Shown here in pieces: positions 21,995-28,193 of a DNA stretch of 30,200 nucleotides (position 1 is the first letter of the stretch; every line of letters begins with the position of its first letter). The stretch spans positions 1 through 30,200 of IMG/VR virus record IMGVR_UViG_3300030380_001305; one strand, written 5' to 3'. This DNA is from a virus. The notes beneath the pieces were generated by a model. It had not been told where the DNA came from. It searched no databases and was given only the letters and a program-made list of their open reading frames with translations. Made by a program: the position numbers and the translations under genes.

Positions 21995-22146
21995 CTTTTT
22001 ATTTTTAAATTATTCAATGCTTTTTTTCTGTCATCACAACCACAATCTTCATATCCTAACTTATTAGCTACAAATTGAGCTATACGTTTACCTTGTCTAA
22101 ATGTAATTATATTTATTAATTTTTCTATCAAGTTGCCTAGTTTCAT
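21988..22146 (-). CDS. 52-residue basic protein with CGC motif
   Basis: ATG 22146 overlaps the sigma-like stop as ATGA. The product (MKLGNLIEKLINIITFRQGKRIAQ...) contains GYEDCGCDDRKKALN, a short Cys-Gly-Cys motif followed by basic residues that I have seen in several phage small proteins of unknown function. It overlaps the next gene by 7 nt. Confidence 0.7.
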   Translation of the reverse strand: MKLGNLIEKLINIITFRQGKRIAQFVANKLGYEDCGCDDRKKALNNLKIKRW

Positions 22147-22616
22147 AATAATTTTTTTAATTTATCTTTAACTTTTTTATAAGTATTGTATAATGAATAG
22201 TATTGTATATATGATTTCCTAGAAAATTCAGCTATACTTTCTCCCTCATTAATAATTTCAAAGACTTTCCTATCATACCAATACATCTTACTGAGTTCAT
22301 CTTTAACTTTTTCGTAGGCATCAGTATAGTTGACATCATTATTTGTCAGGTGTACGTGGTCTAAAGGAACAACGCTGATATTTTTACCTTTACGTTTTAA
22401 ATCTAAAAAAAGAGTTCTTAATGTTTTAAAGATATAATAATAATTAATTTCATCATTGTACATTATATCTAATCCATCTTCTATTTTAAGTTGGATTTTT
22501 ATATACATTTCTTGAGTGAGGTCTTCTGCAGTTCTTTTGTTACAGCCAAAAGTCATAACGATATCAACCCACGTACTATGTTTGTTCGCGATTAATATCA
22601 TTTTTTCTCTAACCAT
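22143..22616 (-). CDS. Sigma-70 family (ECF-like) sigma factor
   Basis: 157 residues. Residues ~10-75 resemble sigma region 2 (TWVDIVMTFGCNKRTAEDLTQEMYIKIQLKI, then YYYIFKTLRTLFLDLKRKGK), including the A-x-D-L-x-Q-E pattern of region 2. The C-terminal ~45 residues (YDRKVFEIINEGESIAEFSRKSYIQYYSLYNTYKKVKDKLK) look like a region 4 helix-turn-helix. Such small proteins in phages redirect host RNA polymerase. It is transcribed with the replication block, so it would be present when late genes switch on, and the TACGTTATATA sites are candidate targets. Confidence 0.7.
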   Translation of the reverse strand: MVREKMILIANKHSTWVDIVMTFGCNKRTAEDLTQEMYIKIQLKIEDGLDIMYNDEINYYYIFKTLRTLFLDLKRKGKNISVVPLDHVHLTNNDVNYTDAYEKVKDELSKMYWYDRKVFEIINEGESIAEFSRKSYIQYYSLYNTYKKVKDKLKKLL

Positions 22617-22618
22617 AA

Positions 22619-23452
22619 CTATTTTAATGGGTCATATAAGTCATTTATTACATAAGGTATGCCATATTCATTGACTTCAAAACTAAATGTCTCAAAAGCA
22701 TAACCTCTGCTTCTTTTGCATTTTACAGTTACCCATTCTTTATTTACTGTATTAGCTTCTAACTCAATATGAGTTTCTACTTTTTTTTCTAACATACTTC
22801 CTAAATGTCCTGTCATTTTTGATGTTCCGAAGTTGTTATGGATAACGCTTAGTATATGACAATTATATTTAGCTGACCATTCCATTAACTTTTGTACACA
22901 GTCATTAGATTGTTGTAAATCGTTGACATCACTCACAAGGTCGGCAATTCCATCGATAATTACAAGCGATGGCGTATTTATTTTATTTCTTAGATAATAT
23001 TCTATAAACTCTTGTCGTTGTTTATGACTGATTGTTCTTAGTCCAAAGGTATGATATATATCAGGATTAATATTAGAATCCATATCATAAACCCTTTTAA
23101 ATACTTTTTGACAATGCCATAACCCTTGTTCAGTATCAAAGTGTATTAAATGGCCATCGTTTCTATGACCTTTAATTTTACCACCATATATATTTGAGTT
23201 GCTTAGGAATACTGATGCTAGTAAACTTATAAAGAAAGTTTTTTTGGTTTTAGGTGGTGCACTGACTACACTTAAGTTACCGAATGTTCCTAACGGAATA
23301 GGTAAAAGTAAATCACCTTTTTTAGATTTTATTAATTTTTCTCCGTATGACAGAGCAACAGGTGGATATTCTATAAGTTCTTTTGTGTTAACATAGCAAT
23401 CTTCTTCGATAAACTGCATCAGCATATGATGTTCGGTTTGTTTTGTTGTCAT
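22619..23452 (-). CDS. RecA/DnaB-superfamily ATPase (RepA-like), replication
   Basis: 277 residues. The P-loop SAPPKTKKTFF (64-74) departs from GxxxxGK(S/T): the usual glycines are replaced while Lys-Thr is kept. Other motifs are LIHFDTEQG (102-110), Walker B LVIIDGIADL (163-172) and ILSVIHNNFGTSKMTGHLGS (200-219), the pattern of RepA-type helicases and AAA_25 ATPases. It probably serves as replicative helicase or loader. No separate DnaB or DNA polymerase is visible. The gene lies just after a strong terminator without an obvious promoter. Confidence 0.75.
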   Translation of the reverse strand: MTTKQTEHHMLMQFIEEDCYVNTKELIEYPPVALSYGEKLIKSKKGDLLLPIPLGTFGNLSVVSAPPKTKKTFFISLLASVFLSNSNIYGGKIKGHRNDGHLIHFDTEQGLWHCQKVFKRVYDMDSNINPDIYHTFGLRTISHKQRQEFIEYYLRNKINTPSLVIIDGIADLVSDVNDLQQSNDCVQKLMEWSAKYNCHILSVIHNNFGTSKMTGHLGSMLEKKVETHIELEANTVNKEWVTVKCKRSRGYAFETFSFEVNEYGIPYVINDLYDPLK

Positions 23453-23465
23453 TTAATAAAAATAT

Positions 23466-23495
23466 AAAAAAAAAGGGGGATTGTAGTCCCCCCTT
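23466..23495 (-). terminator. Intrinsic terminator after SSB-like gene
   Basis: Minus-strand GGGGGA and TCCCCC stems around CTACAA, extended by AAG/CTT pairing, followed by nine T. It separates the recombination genes from the ATPase gene 14 nt downstream. Since no promoter is evident in between, some read-through is expected. Confidence 0.85.
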
Positions 23496-23563
23496 AATTA
23501 AAATGTAATTAATATTTTGATATACGTCTATATCTGTTTTCCTCTCGGGGGTACTTCTACATT

Positions 23564-23899
23564 TTAAAATGGTAAATCAGTTTCTTCTTTAACGTAGGCT
23601 GATTCAGTTCCAGAAATAATATCTAATTTTTCTTCTCGTTCAGCTAAGTGTATTTGACCTTGTCCGTTTTTAGCATCTTTTATCCAAGACACTTTACCGT
23701 TACCAAAGTATAAAGCCTGTTTTCCTGCTTCACGTTCTTCAGCAGTTCGGCTATCCATTAAAGCTACATTATTCCCATAACGAGTTTCATCTTGGATTGA
23801 GATTGTTAGATTGTACCAGACTGCACCATCTTTACCTTTCACAAATTTTTCTTTTGGTAATTTGGCTACATTGATACTAGCATTGATAATTGCTCCCAT
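23564..23899 (-). CDS. Single-stranded DNA-binding protein-like
   Basis: 111 residues. MGAIINASINVAKLPKEKFVKGKDGAVWYNLTISIQDE and the following VALMDSRTAEERE...KQALYFGNGKVSW read like an OB-fold. The C-terminus is short, acidic and ends EETDLPF, matching the DDDIPF-type tip by which SSB proteins recruit partners. Located next to the ERF annealing protein, its usual functional partner. It should coat single strands during replication and annealing. Confidence 0.7.
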   Translation of the reverse strand: MGAIINASINVAKLPKEKFVKGKDGAVWYNLTISIQDETRYGNNVALMDSRTAEEREAGKQALYFGNGKVSWIKDAKNGQGQIHLAEREEKLDIISGTESAYVKEETDLPF

Positions 23900-23902
23900 A
23901 AT

Positions 23903-24451
23903 TTAATTAATTTTAAAGTTTAATAATTGTTTTTCTATTTCTCTTGTCACTGTGTAAACCTTTTTTATATCATTAATTGTTTTGCCTTTTTGCATACCCT
24001 CTAAAGCATTTTTATATTGAGGAGTATTAATTAATAATTTAGGCAATTTAACTTTTATTTCTTTTGGTGTATCGTTAATTGCATCAGAATCTTTTGTATC
24101 ATCTATTAAAAACAAGTTTCCGAGTGCATATTTTTTGCCATAACTTGATGCTGTTCCAAATTTTTGGGGTCTTTGCATACCTTTTTGATTTTCATCTACA
24201 GCAACTATTGCATCAGCACTTTCTTGATTTAATTTATCTTTAATTATTGCAGTTGATTGTATAATATCACCACCTAAATATTGTTCAGTTGTATATACAG
24301 TTACATTATGTTTTAATGCTAGTGGTTTTATAGCTTCTAGTATATCTTCTGCACTTCTAAAATTATATTTACCAAAAGAATTGTACCTAGACTTTTTTAC
24401 TTTTAATTCGTTTTGTATTTCTGTTAACTTCTCTATTAATGTTTTGTCCAT
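23903..24451 (-). CDS. erf: ERF-family single-strand annealing recombinase
   Basis: 182 residues. GKYNFRSAEDILEAIKPLA (27-45) and FGTASSYGKKYALGNLFLIDDTKDSD (98-123) are the two hallmark segments of the ERF superfamily. It anneals complementary single strands, acting with the 5'-3' exonuclease and SSB-like protein in phage recombination or replication of concatemers. The C-terminal ~50 residues are basic and variable. The gene is preceded by two coupled micro-ORFs driven by the 24758 promoter. Confidence 0.9.
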   Translation of the reverse strand: MDKTLIEKLTEIQNELKVKKSRYNSFGKYNFRSAEDILEAIKPLALKHNVTVYTTEQYLGGDIIQSTAIIKDKLNQESADAIVAVDENQKGMQRPQKFGTASSYGKKYALGNLFLIDDTKDSDAINDTPKEIKVKLPKLLINTPQYKNALEGMQKGKTINDIKKVYTVTREIEKQLLNFKIN

Positions 24452-24453
24452 AA

Positions 24454-24582
24454 TTAATAATTTATATCGTTAATTTCTATTTGAGCCCTTAAAAATTCTA
24501 TTTTTTTCTGTAAGGCTTCTATCCTATACTCATATTCTTTAATAAGAGTATCTTTTGTTTGATGTGAATAATTTGTTCTCAT
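24454..24582 (-). CDS. 42-residue coiled-coil micro-protein
   Basis: ATG 24582 lies in a TAATG overlap with the previous ORF and the stop is 2 nt before the ERF start. The product (MRTNYSHQTKDTLIKEYEYR...IEALQKKIEFLRAQIEIND) is almost entirely a heptad-like helix. The tight packing supports coding. Function unknown. Confidence 0.6.
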   Translation of the reverse strand: MRTNYSHQTKDTLIKEYEYRIEALQKKIEFLRAQIEINDINY

Positions 24583-24731
24583 TATTGTATGTTGTATAAT
24601 GTTGAACGTAAATCCATAATCTTGTTTTCAAATTCTTTTTGATGTTTAGTGTCGCCCATCATAGTAGCGTGGCTTAACATCATTTCTAATTTGTGAATTT
24701 CTTTTTTAATGTCGTCTGCTTGTGTTGTCAT
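24582..24731 (-). CDS. 49-residue helical micro-protein
   Basis: ATG 24731 begins MTTQADDIKKEIHKLEMMLS; the frame ends with RSTLYNIQ at a TAATG overlap. It is a charged, coiled-coil-like helix and the first gene after the 24758 promoter, with a leader of about 20 nt. No family recognised. Confidence 0.6.
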   Translation of the reverse strand: MTTQADDIKKEIHKLEMMLSHATMMGDTKHQKEFENKIMDLRSTLYNIQ

Positions 24732-24757
24732 ATTTATTTTTATTAATTAAACTTAAA

Positions 24758-24787
24758 CAAATATAAACAAAAAAGTTTATAAAACAA
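24758..24787 (-). promoter_or_regulatory. Bacteroidetes-type promoter, TTG-N19-TATATTTG
   Basis: TTG at 24787-24785 and TATATTTG at 24765-24758, 19 nt apart, on the minus strand. The spacer contains a perfect inverted repeat, TATAAAC-TTTTTT-GTTTATA. It lies just after the terminator that closes the NinG transcript and drives the micro-ORFs, ERF and SSB-like genes. Confidence 0.78.
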
Positions 24788-24797
24788 AATTAGGCAC

Positions 24798-24826
24798 AAA
24801 AAAAAAGGTTAACAAACTGGTCAACC
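24798..24826 (-). terminator. Intrinsic terminator after NinG-like gene
   Basis: Minus-strand GGTTGAC and GTTAACC pair over 7 bp (one G-T wobble) around CAGTTT, followed by nine T. It lies 46 nt after the NinG-like stop codon. Confidence 0.85.
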
Positions 24827-24872
24827 CTCTTTTCCATTAATGACAAAACAAACAGATTTATCAAATATAGTA

Positions 24873-25265
24873 TTAATCCATTAACTTTACAAAATTTTCA
24901 TACCTTAATATCATATCTTTTAATTCAGGGTTACTTAATTTAATAATTTTTTTAGCTTTTATGTATAGTCTTTCTGCTGTTCCTGAACCATATTTTCTAT
25001 CTAGTTTATTCCCAAACACATATTGTTCACCGTATTTAAAAACATTACATCCAGCACATTGTACTTGACAATTTATTTCATCCCATCTTGTTGAATAATG
25101 TTTACGACTTTGAAAATGTCCGTTTTGAAGTTTTTTCCAATGGTCTTTTTTGCCACAGGTAAAACAAGTAGATATTTCGTTTACTGAATTTTTACGCCTA
25201 ATATATATACTAAATATTGTATCAAGTTTTTTTACTAGTTTACTTCTAGTAAGTTTCTTAGGCAT
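24873..25265 (-). CDS. NinG-like recombination nuclease (HNH/zinc type)
   Basis: 130 residues with CFTCGKKDHWKKLQNGHFQ (34-52), then INCQVQCAGCNVFKYGE (64-80): paired cysteines C34/C37 and C70/C73 with His50 between them, as in lambda NinG and Rap. HYSTRWDEINCQ and LDRKYGSGTAERL also match that family. It probably processes branched recombination intermediates. It is preceded by a structured AT-rich leader and followed by a terminator, so it may form its own transcript. Confidence 0.85.
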   Translation of the reverse strand: MPKKLTRSKLVKKLDTIFSIYIRRKNSVNEISTCFTCGKKDHWKKLQNGHFQSRKHYSTRWDEINCQVQCAGCNVFKYGEQYVFGNKLDRKYGSGTAERLYIKAKKIIKLSNPELKDMILRYENFVKLMD

Positions 25266-25354
25266 TATTTTTCTATTATTTCTTTATTATACCTCATTTC
25301 ATAAAAGTAATAAAAAAAAAACAAAAAAAAACCCTACAAAAAAAAATAAAAAAA

Positions 25355-25428
25355 GGATTTATCTGAACCAACAGGAGTGATTACCTGAAGTTTAGCACCT
25401 TACAGATGTGCGACTGTTTAACAAATCT
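25355..25428 (-). ncRNA. Candidate structured RNA (tRNA-sized, not a canonical tRNA) followed by T7
   Basis: A 74-nt non-coding stretch of higher GC than its flanks. On the minus strand the ends pair (GATTT 25427-25423 with AAATC 25360-25356). Inside are GCAC/GTGC (25411-25408 with 25398-25395, loop ATCTGTAAG) and CAGG/CCTG (25387-25384 with 25375-25372). Alternative pairings exist (ATCTG with CAGAT, AACAG with CTGTT). Seven T follow directly at 25354-25348. It has a tRNA-like length and a CTGTAAG loop resembling a Tyr anticodon loop, but lacks a D arm and a proper T arm. It could be a small RNA, a leader element for the NinG-like gene, or an origin structure. Confidence 0.4.
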
Positions 25429-25435
25429 AAAAAAA

Positions 25436-25567
25436 TTATCTGGATTTGCCTTGTCCTCGGTACTTTTTTTTAAATTTTACCTGACCTCTTGATGCGTTTT
25501 TTGAATGGACTCCTGGTCTTTTAGTTCTTTTAGCACGTGTATATTTGTGTATTATTTTTTTTGGCAT
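25436..25567 (-). CDS. 43-residue very basic protein
   Basis: The frame runs from ATG 25567, overlapping the first base of the holin gene's flank, to TAA 25436. It encodes MPKKIIHKYTRAKRTKRPG, SKNASRGQVK and ends KKYRGQGKSR. Nearly half of the residues are basic, suggesting nucleic-acid or envelope binding. I recall comparable short proteins with a C-terminal YRGQG in flavobacterial phages, function unknown. Last gene of the lysis block. Confidence 0.65.
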   Translation of the reverse strand: MPKKIIHKYTRAKRTKRPGVHSKNASRGQVKFKKKYRGQGKSR

Positions 25568-25963
25568 TTATTTTTTTATTTTTTCAAATGACCTACCACC
25601 AAAATATGCTGAAATGACTGTTATCAATGTGAGTTGTAATAAATCAACCCAAGAATCTTTTACATCAAAAGCCAAAAAACCAGCGTCTATAAAAATCATT
25701 ATCATTGTAGAAACTATTAAAAACAATAAAACAATAGGTCTCACATTTTTACTCAACCAACTATCGCTTTGTGTATCAGCTTTCCATCTTTCTGTTACAT
25801 TGTGTTGCATATCAGCTTCAGCTTTAATAAAAACTTCAGTCATTTCGTTTTCAAGCCTTGCTCTTTCTTCTTTACTGAAAGTGTGTTTAGCAACGATGTT
25901 ACTCAATTTTTCAGCTATCCCTCCTCCTGCTGCTCCAAATATCTTTGCTAGTATATCTTTCAT
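25568..25963 (-). CDS. Holin-like protein (3-TM GTA-holin type)
   Basis: 131 residues. The N-terminal half is amphipathic and charged (KEERARLENEMTEVFIKAEADMQ), then ERWKADTQSDSWLSKNVRPIVLLFLIVSTMIMIF, a linker, and WVDLLQLTLITVISAYFGGRSFEK. The segment DSWLSKNVRP before the membrane spans and the terminal YFGGRSFEK are characteristic of the three-TM holins first noted in gene-transfer agents. It should permeabilise the inner membrane and release the endolysin. Sits in the lysis block a few genes after the M15 peptidase. Confidence 0.75.
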   Translation of the reverse strand: MKDILAKIFGAAGGGIAEKLSNIVAKHTFSKEERARLENEMTEVFIKAEADMQHNVTERWKADTQSDSWLSKNVRPIVLLFLIVSTMIMIFIDAGFLAFDVKDSWVDLLQLTLITVISAYFGGRSFEKIKK

Positions 25964-26054
25964 AACCTATAATTAATATCAATATTAGTATTGTAAAAAA
26001 GTTAATATGCGGTTCTCCACATAATCCAAAAAAATGTTTAATTGTTTCTATCAT
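25911..26054 (-). CDS. 47-residue membrane micro-protein overlapping the holin gene
   Basis: ATG 26054 overlaps the previous stop as ATGA. The product starts MIETIKHFFGLCGEPHINFF and continues with a single hydrophobic span (TILILILIIGYERY). The last ~15 residues are read inside the holin 5' end in another frame (about 53 nt overlap). The FGLCGEPH motif recurs in small phage proteins I remember from this group. It could be an antiholin or holin partner. Confidence 0.65.
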   Translation of the reverse strand: MIETIKHFFGLCGEPHINFFTILILILIIGYERYTSKDIWSSRRRDS

Positions 26055-26374
26055 TGTTCTTTATATATTACATTAATTCTATCCTGTATTTCTTCTTTAG
26101 GTACAAGTATTTTAAAGTTTAAACCTGCATTCCATTGTCCTCTAGGTTTACCGTTTTTATCAATTAATATAATAACGGGAACAGATTTAATTTGTGCTCT
26201 TAATGATGGTCTTTGGTCTTCTAATAATGCATATTGTACGACACAATTTTGTATGCCTTTTAGTTTGTAATTATTAGATTGATTCCATTTTGCGTTTATG
26301 TGTAATAATTTTAATTCTTGTGCATTGATTGTTAAACCAAATAAGAAAAAAAATATATATATTAATTTTTTCAT
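26051..26374 (-). CDS. Secreted thioredoxin-fold-like protein
   Basis: 107 residues with a clear signal peptide (MKKLIYIFFFLFGLTINAQE, cleavage near residue 18). The mature part has ELKLLHINAKWNQSNNY, then LRAQIKSVPVIILIDKNGKPRG, where the cis-proline-like SVPVIILID segment recalls a thioredoxin fold. The redox CxxC is missing (only Cys43), so a disulfide-exchange role is doubtful. Encoded among lysis genes with 4-nt overlaps. A periplasmic function at lysis or against superinfection is possible. Confidence 0.65.
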   Translation of the reverse strand: MKKLIYIFFFLFGLTINAQELKLLHINAKWNQSNNYKLKGIQNCVVQYALLEDQRPSLRAQIKSVPVIILIDKNGKPRGQWNAGLNFKILVPKEEIQDRINVIYKEQ

Positions 26375-26679
26375 CTTCTATAAACTTTATCTTCTAACTT
26401 ATTTATTCTGTCTTTGTTGTCTATAATATCTTCTTTTAAACCATCAGTAGATTTTTCTATCGTTATAATTGTGCTTCTGACAAGTTCATCTTTCAATTGA
26501 AACTCCATTTTTTGCACAAACTCATCACTACTAAAATTATCTATTTTGTTGTTTAAGTCTTGTATATCGCCTTGTAAAGTGAACCACATACTTGCAAGAG
26601 ATATAGCACCACCGACTATCATTGCAATAGTTTTTAAATCTAATTGTACGTTTGTATCTTCACTAATTTTTGTTGCCAT
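26371..26679 (-). CDS. Membrane-anchored coiled-coil protein in lysis block
   Basis: 102 residues: a short N-terminal SEDTNVQLDLKTIAMIVGGAISLASMWFTL segment with one membrane helix (around 17-35), then a long coiled coil with DLNNKIDNF and DNKDRINKLEDKVYRR. This plan (one TM plus a periplasmic or cytosolic coiled coil) is common in lysis cassettes of marine phages. It could be a holin accessory or a spanin-like component; neither is proven. Confidence 0.7.
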   Translation of the reverse strand: MATKISEDTNVQLDLKTIAMIVGGAISLASMWFTLQGDIQDLNNKIDNFSSDEFVQKMEFQLKDELVRSTIITIEKSTDGLKEDIIDNKDRINKLEDKVYRR

Positions 26680-26686
26680 CTGTTTT

Positions 26687-26842
26687 TTACTTTTTTTTGT
26701 TTTTGTTCATTAAGTACCATTTCTGTACAGTATATCCTATTGTAACACTTAATAAAATAATTTTTAACACCATATCTATATTTGTCAATGATATTCCGAA
26801 ACTGCTTATATTAATTGCTAGAGTTTTATAGTCCATAATCAT
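26687..26842 (-). CDS. 51-residue single-TM protein
   Basis: ATG 26842 overlaps the 154-residue gene stop as ATGA. The product (MIMDYKTLAINISSFGISLT) has one hydrophobic helix (NIDMVLKIILLSVTIGYTVQ) and a basic tail (NKNKKK). A small holin or membrane accessory is plausible from context. Function unproven. Confidence 0.65.
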   Translation of the reverse strand: MIMDYKTLAINISSFGISLTNIDMVLKIILLSVTIGYTVQKWYLMNKNKKK

Positions 26843-27303
26843 TTTTTGTCTATTTGTTTAAGTTTTTTAATAGCCCAATTTATACCACTTGCGCCACCCC
26901 ATCCGAGCCAAGCTACATATCCTCTATCTTTCCAAGGGGTTGCTTTGTTTTCTTCACTTACTTCTGCATTTTTTTCGTGTCTTTTAAAAGATGCCATTCT
27001 TGAAATAGTTTCACGACTGATGTTTTCTTTTTTCGCTAATTGATTTGCTCTCACCCATCCGACCCTAGTCATACCTTTTACTTCATCTCCGTGCTTATCA
27101 CGCCATTTGAGTACCTTTTTAGCGTTGTTCGCAGCACTTTGGGGGTAATCGTTATAAGTCTCAAGATTTATCATCTTACCCTCAAATGTACGATAACAAA
27201 TAGCAATGGCTTGGCTTTTATCGTGGTACTTCATAAGTTGAGGAACGCAACGAATCATAAATTCGCTTTGTTTTTCGTTTGGTCTTTTACTTGGTATAGG
27301 CAT
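26839..27303 (-). CDS. Conserved phage protein with two motifs usually seen near capsid-maturation proteins
   Basis: 154 residues. The N-terminal segment SEFMIRCVPQLMKYHDKSQAIAICYRTFEG (13-42) resembles the short FxxRC...Q..AIC motif attached to phage head-maturation proteins. The rest has YNDYPQSAANNAKKVLKW (50-67), GWVRANQLAKKENIS, RMASFKRHEKNAEV and WLGWGGASGINWAIKK, a block I recall as an extension of protease or portal proteins in other Bacteroidetes phages. Here it is a separate gene within the lysis block. A structural or DNA-end role is possible. Confidence 0.65.
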   Translation of the reverse strand: MPIPSKRPNEKQSEFMIRCVPQLMKYHDKSQAIAICYRTFEGKMINLETYNDYPQSAANNAKKVLKWRDKHGDEVKGMTRVGWVRANQLAKKENISRETISRMASFKRHEKNAEVSEENKATPWKDRGYVAWLGWGGASGINWAIKKLKQIDKK

Positions 27304-27447
27304 TTAATAAAATTTAAAATGTAATACAATGATTAATAAATATATATTGAGTTCAGTATAATCAGTATTATCTTCTTTTGGTAAGTAGCTGAAACCAACT
27401 AACAAACCAATATATGACCTATCTATTATACCGAACTCCCATTTCAT
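27304..27447 (-). CDS. 47-residue membrane micro-protein
   Basis: Begins MKWEFGIIDRSYIGLLVGFS at ATG 27447, coupled to the M15 peptidase stop as TAATG, and ends right before the next ATG (27303). The C-terminal TELNIYLLIIVLHFKFY is hydrophobic. The perfect fit between two genes supports coding. Lysis-related by position only. Confidence 0.65.
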   Translation of the reverse strand: MKWEFGIIDRSYIGLLVGFSYLPKEDNTDYTELNIYLLIIVLHFKFY

Positions 27448-27908
27448 TAGCAATCTTTACATTCAGACCAAGTATAGTATTTACCTCTACGCTTTGTTAC
27501 TAATACTTGCTGTCTGTTGTCTTTTTTGTTTTTATAAGAAACGTGCAACCATTTTGGTTCATCTCCAAATTCCCAAATAAGTTGGTCAAACTCTAAATTG
27601 TCTTTTATGTAATGAAACATTTCAAGATTTGTTTTACCACCTAGAGAATCAATATCAATAGCGTTTCCAGTCATATGGCTACTAACAGGAGAACCACCGA
27701 TTCCCTTATTAAGTTCTGGGCTTCTATAAAAACTGTTTACTCTTATAGGTCCACCAACCCACTCTCTTAAAGGCTCAAAGACCTTATCAGCCACTAACTC
27801 CATATTTTTAATATGTTCAGCTTTAGGCTTATTTACTATGCTGTATTGTTTTGCATAGTTAGAACGAGTAGCTTCTTTATAAGATATGTGTTTACTTATT
27901 CTTTTCAT
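27447..27908 (-). CDS. M15 peptidase endolysin (D-Ala-D-Ala/L-Ala-D-Glu type)
   Basis: 153 residues from ATG 27908; an ATG at 27935 would add nine residues but overlap the previous gene by 44 nt. Zinc-site motifs of the M15A/M15_3 family are clear: SSHMTGNAIDID with His78 and Asp85, and WLHVS with His122; SFYRSPELN (59-67) supplies the conserved Arg. It should cleave peptide cross-links of peptidoglycan during lysis. No signal peptide, so export depends on the holin-like proteins encoded nearby. Confidence 0.88.
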   Translation of the reverse strand: MKRISKHISYKEATRSNYAKQYSIVNKPKAEHIKNMELVADKVFEPLREWVGGPIRVNSFYRSPELNKGIGGSPVSSHMTGNAIDIDSLGGKTNLEMFHYIKDNLEFDQLIWEFGDEPKWLHVSYKNKKDNRQQVLVTKRRGKYYTWSECKDC

Positions 27909-28134
27909 CTTCTTTGATTTCTTCAAAAGAACCATCAGATAAGTTTATATTTATCTTACCATATTTTTCTTCAAGTTCTTTTTTTGATTTGTCTTGTTCT
28001 ACCATTAACTCAGCATACATATGGTTTAAACTATGCTTTTGTGTTTCTAGTAATCCAAGATCGTGCAAAATTGCACCTTTCTTTTTTTCTTGTTCTTGTA
28101 ATACTTCTAATTCTTTTTCTTCGATTTTTGACAT
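27892..28134 (-). CDS. 80-residue coiled-coil protein before the endolysin
   Basis: A charged, continuous coiled coil (KIEEKELEVLQEQEKKKGA and HMYAELMVEQDKSKKELEEKYG) ends with a short strand motif INLSDGSFEEIKED. Such coiled-coil proteins with a C-terminal NLxDGS motif occur after fibres in marine phages as I recall. Role unknown; a virion or fibre-associated function is as likely as a lysis function. Confidence 0.7.
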   Translation of the reverse strand: MSKIEEKELEVLQEQEKKKGAILHDLGLLETQKHSLNHMYAELMVEQDKSKKELEEKYGKININLSDGSFEEIKEDEKNK

Positions 28135-28193
28135 TTTATTTATTTTTAAGATTAAGTTACTAAGATACTAATTTTTACATTTACATTGTTATT

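Noticed and set aside
24862-24892. A fourth TTG-N20-TATATTTG on the minus strand overlapping the NinG-like stop codon
   Set aside because: The spacer is 20 instead of 19, it lacks the shared spacer sequence of the other three, and it would fire straight into the terminator at 24826-24798, giving only a ~55-nt RNA. Probably chance in AT-rich DNA, though a small RNA cannot be excluded.
25355-25428. tRNA-Tyr gene
   Set aside because: The CTGTAAG loop is suggestive, but only ~11 nt separate the putative acceptor from the anticodon stem, so there is no D arm, and the GGTTC segment is too close to the 3' end for a T arm. Listed instead as an uncertain structured RNA.
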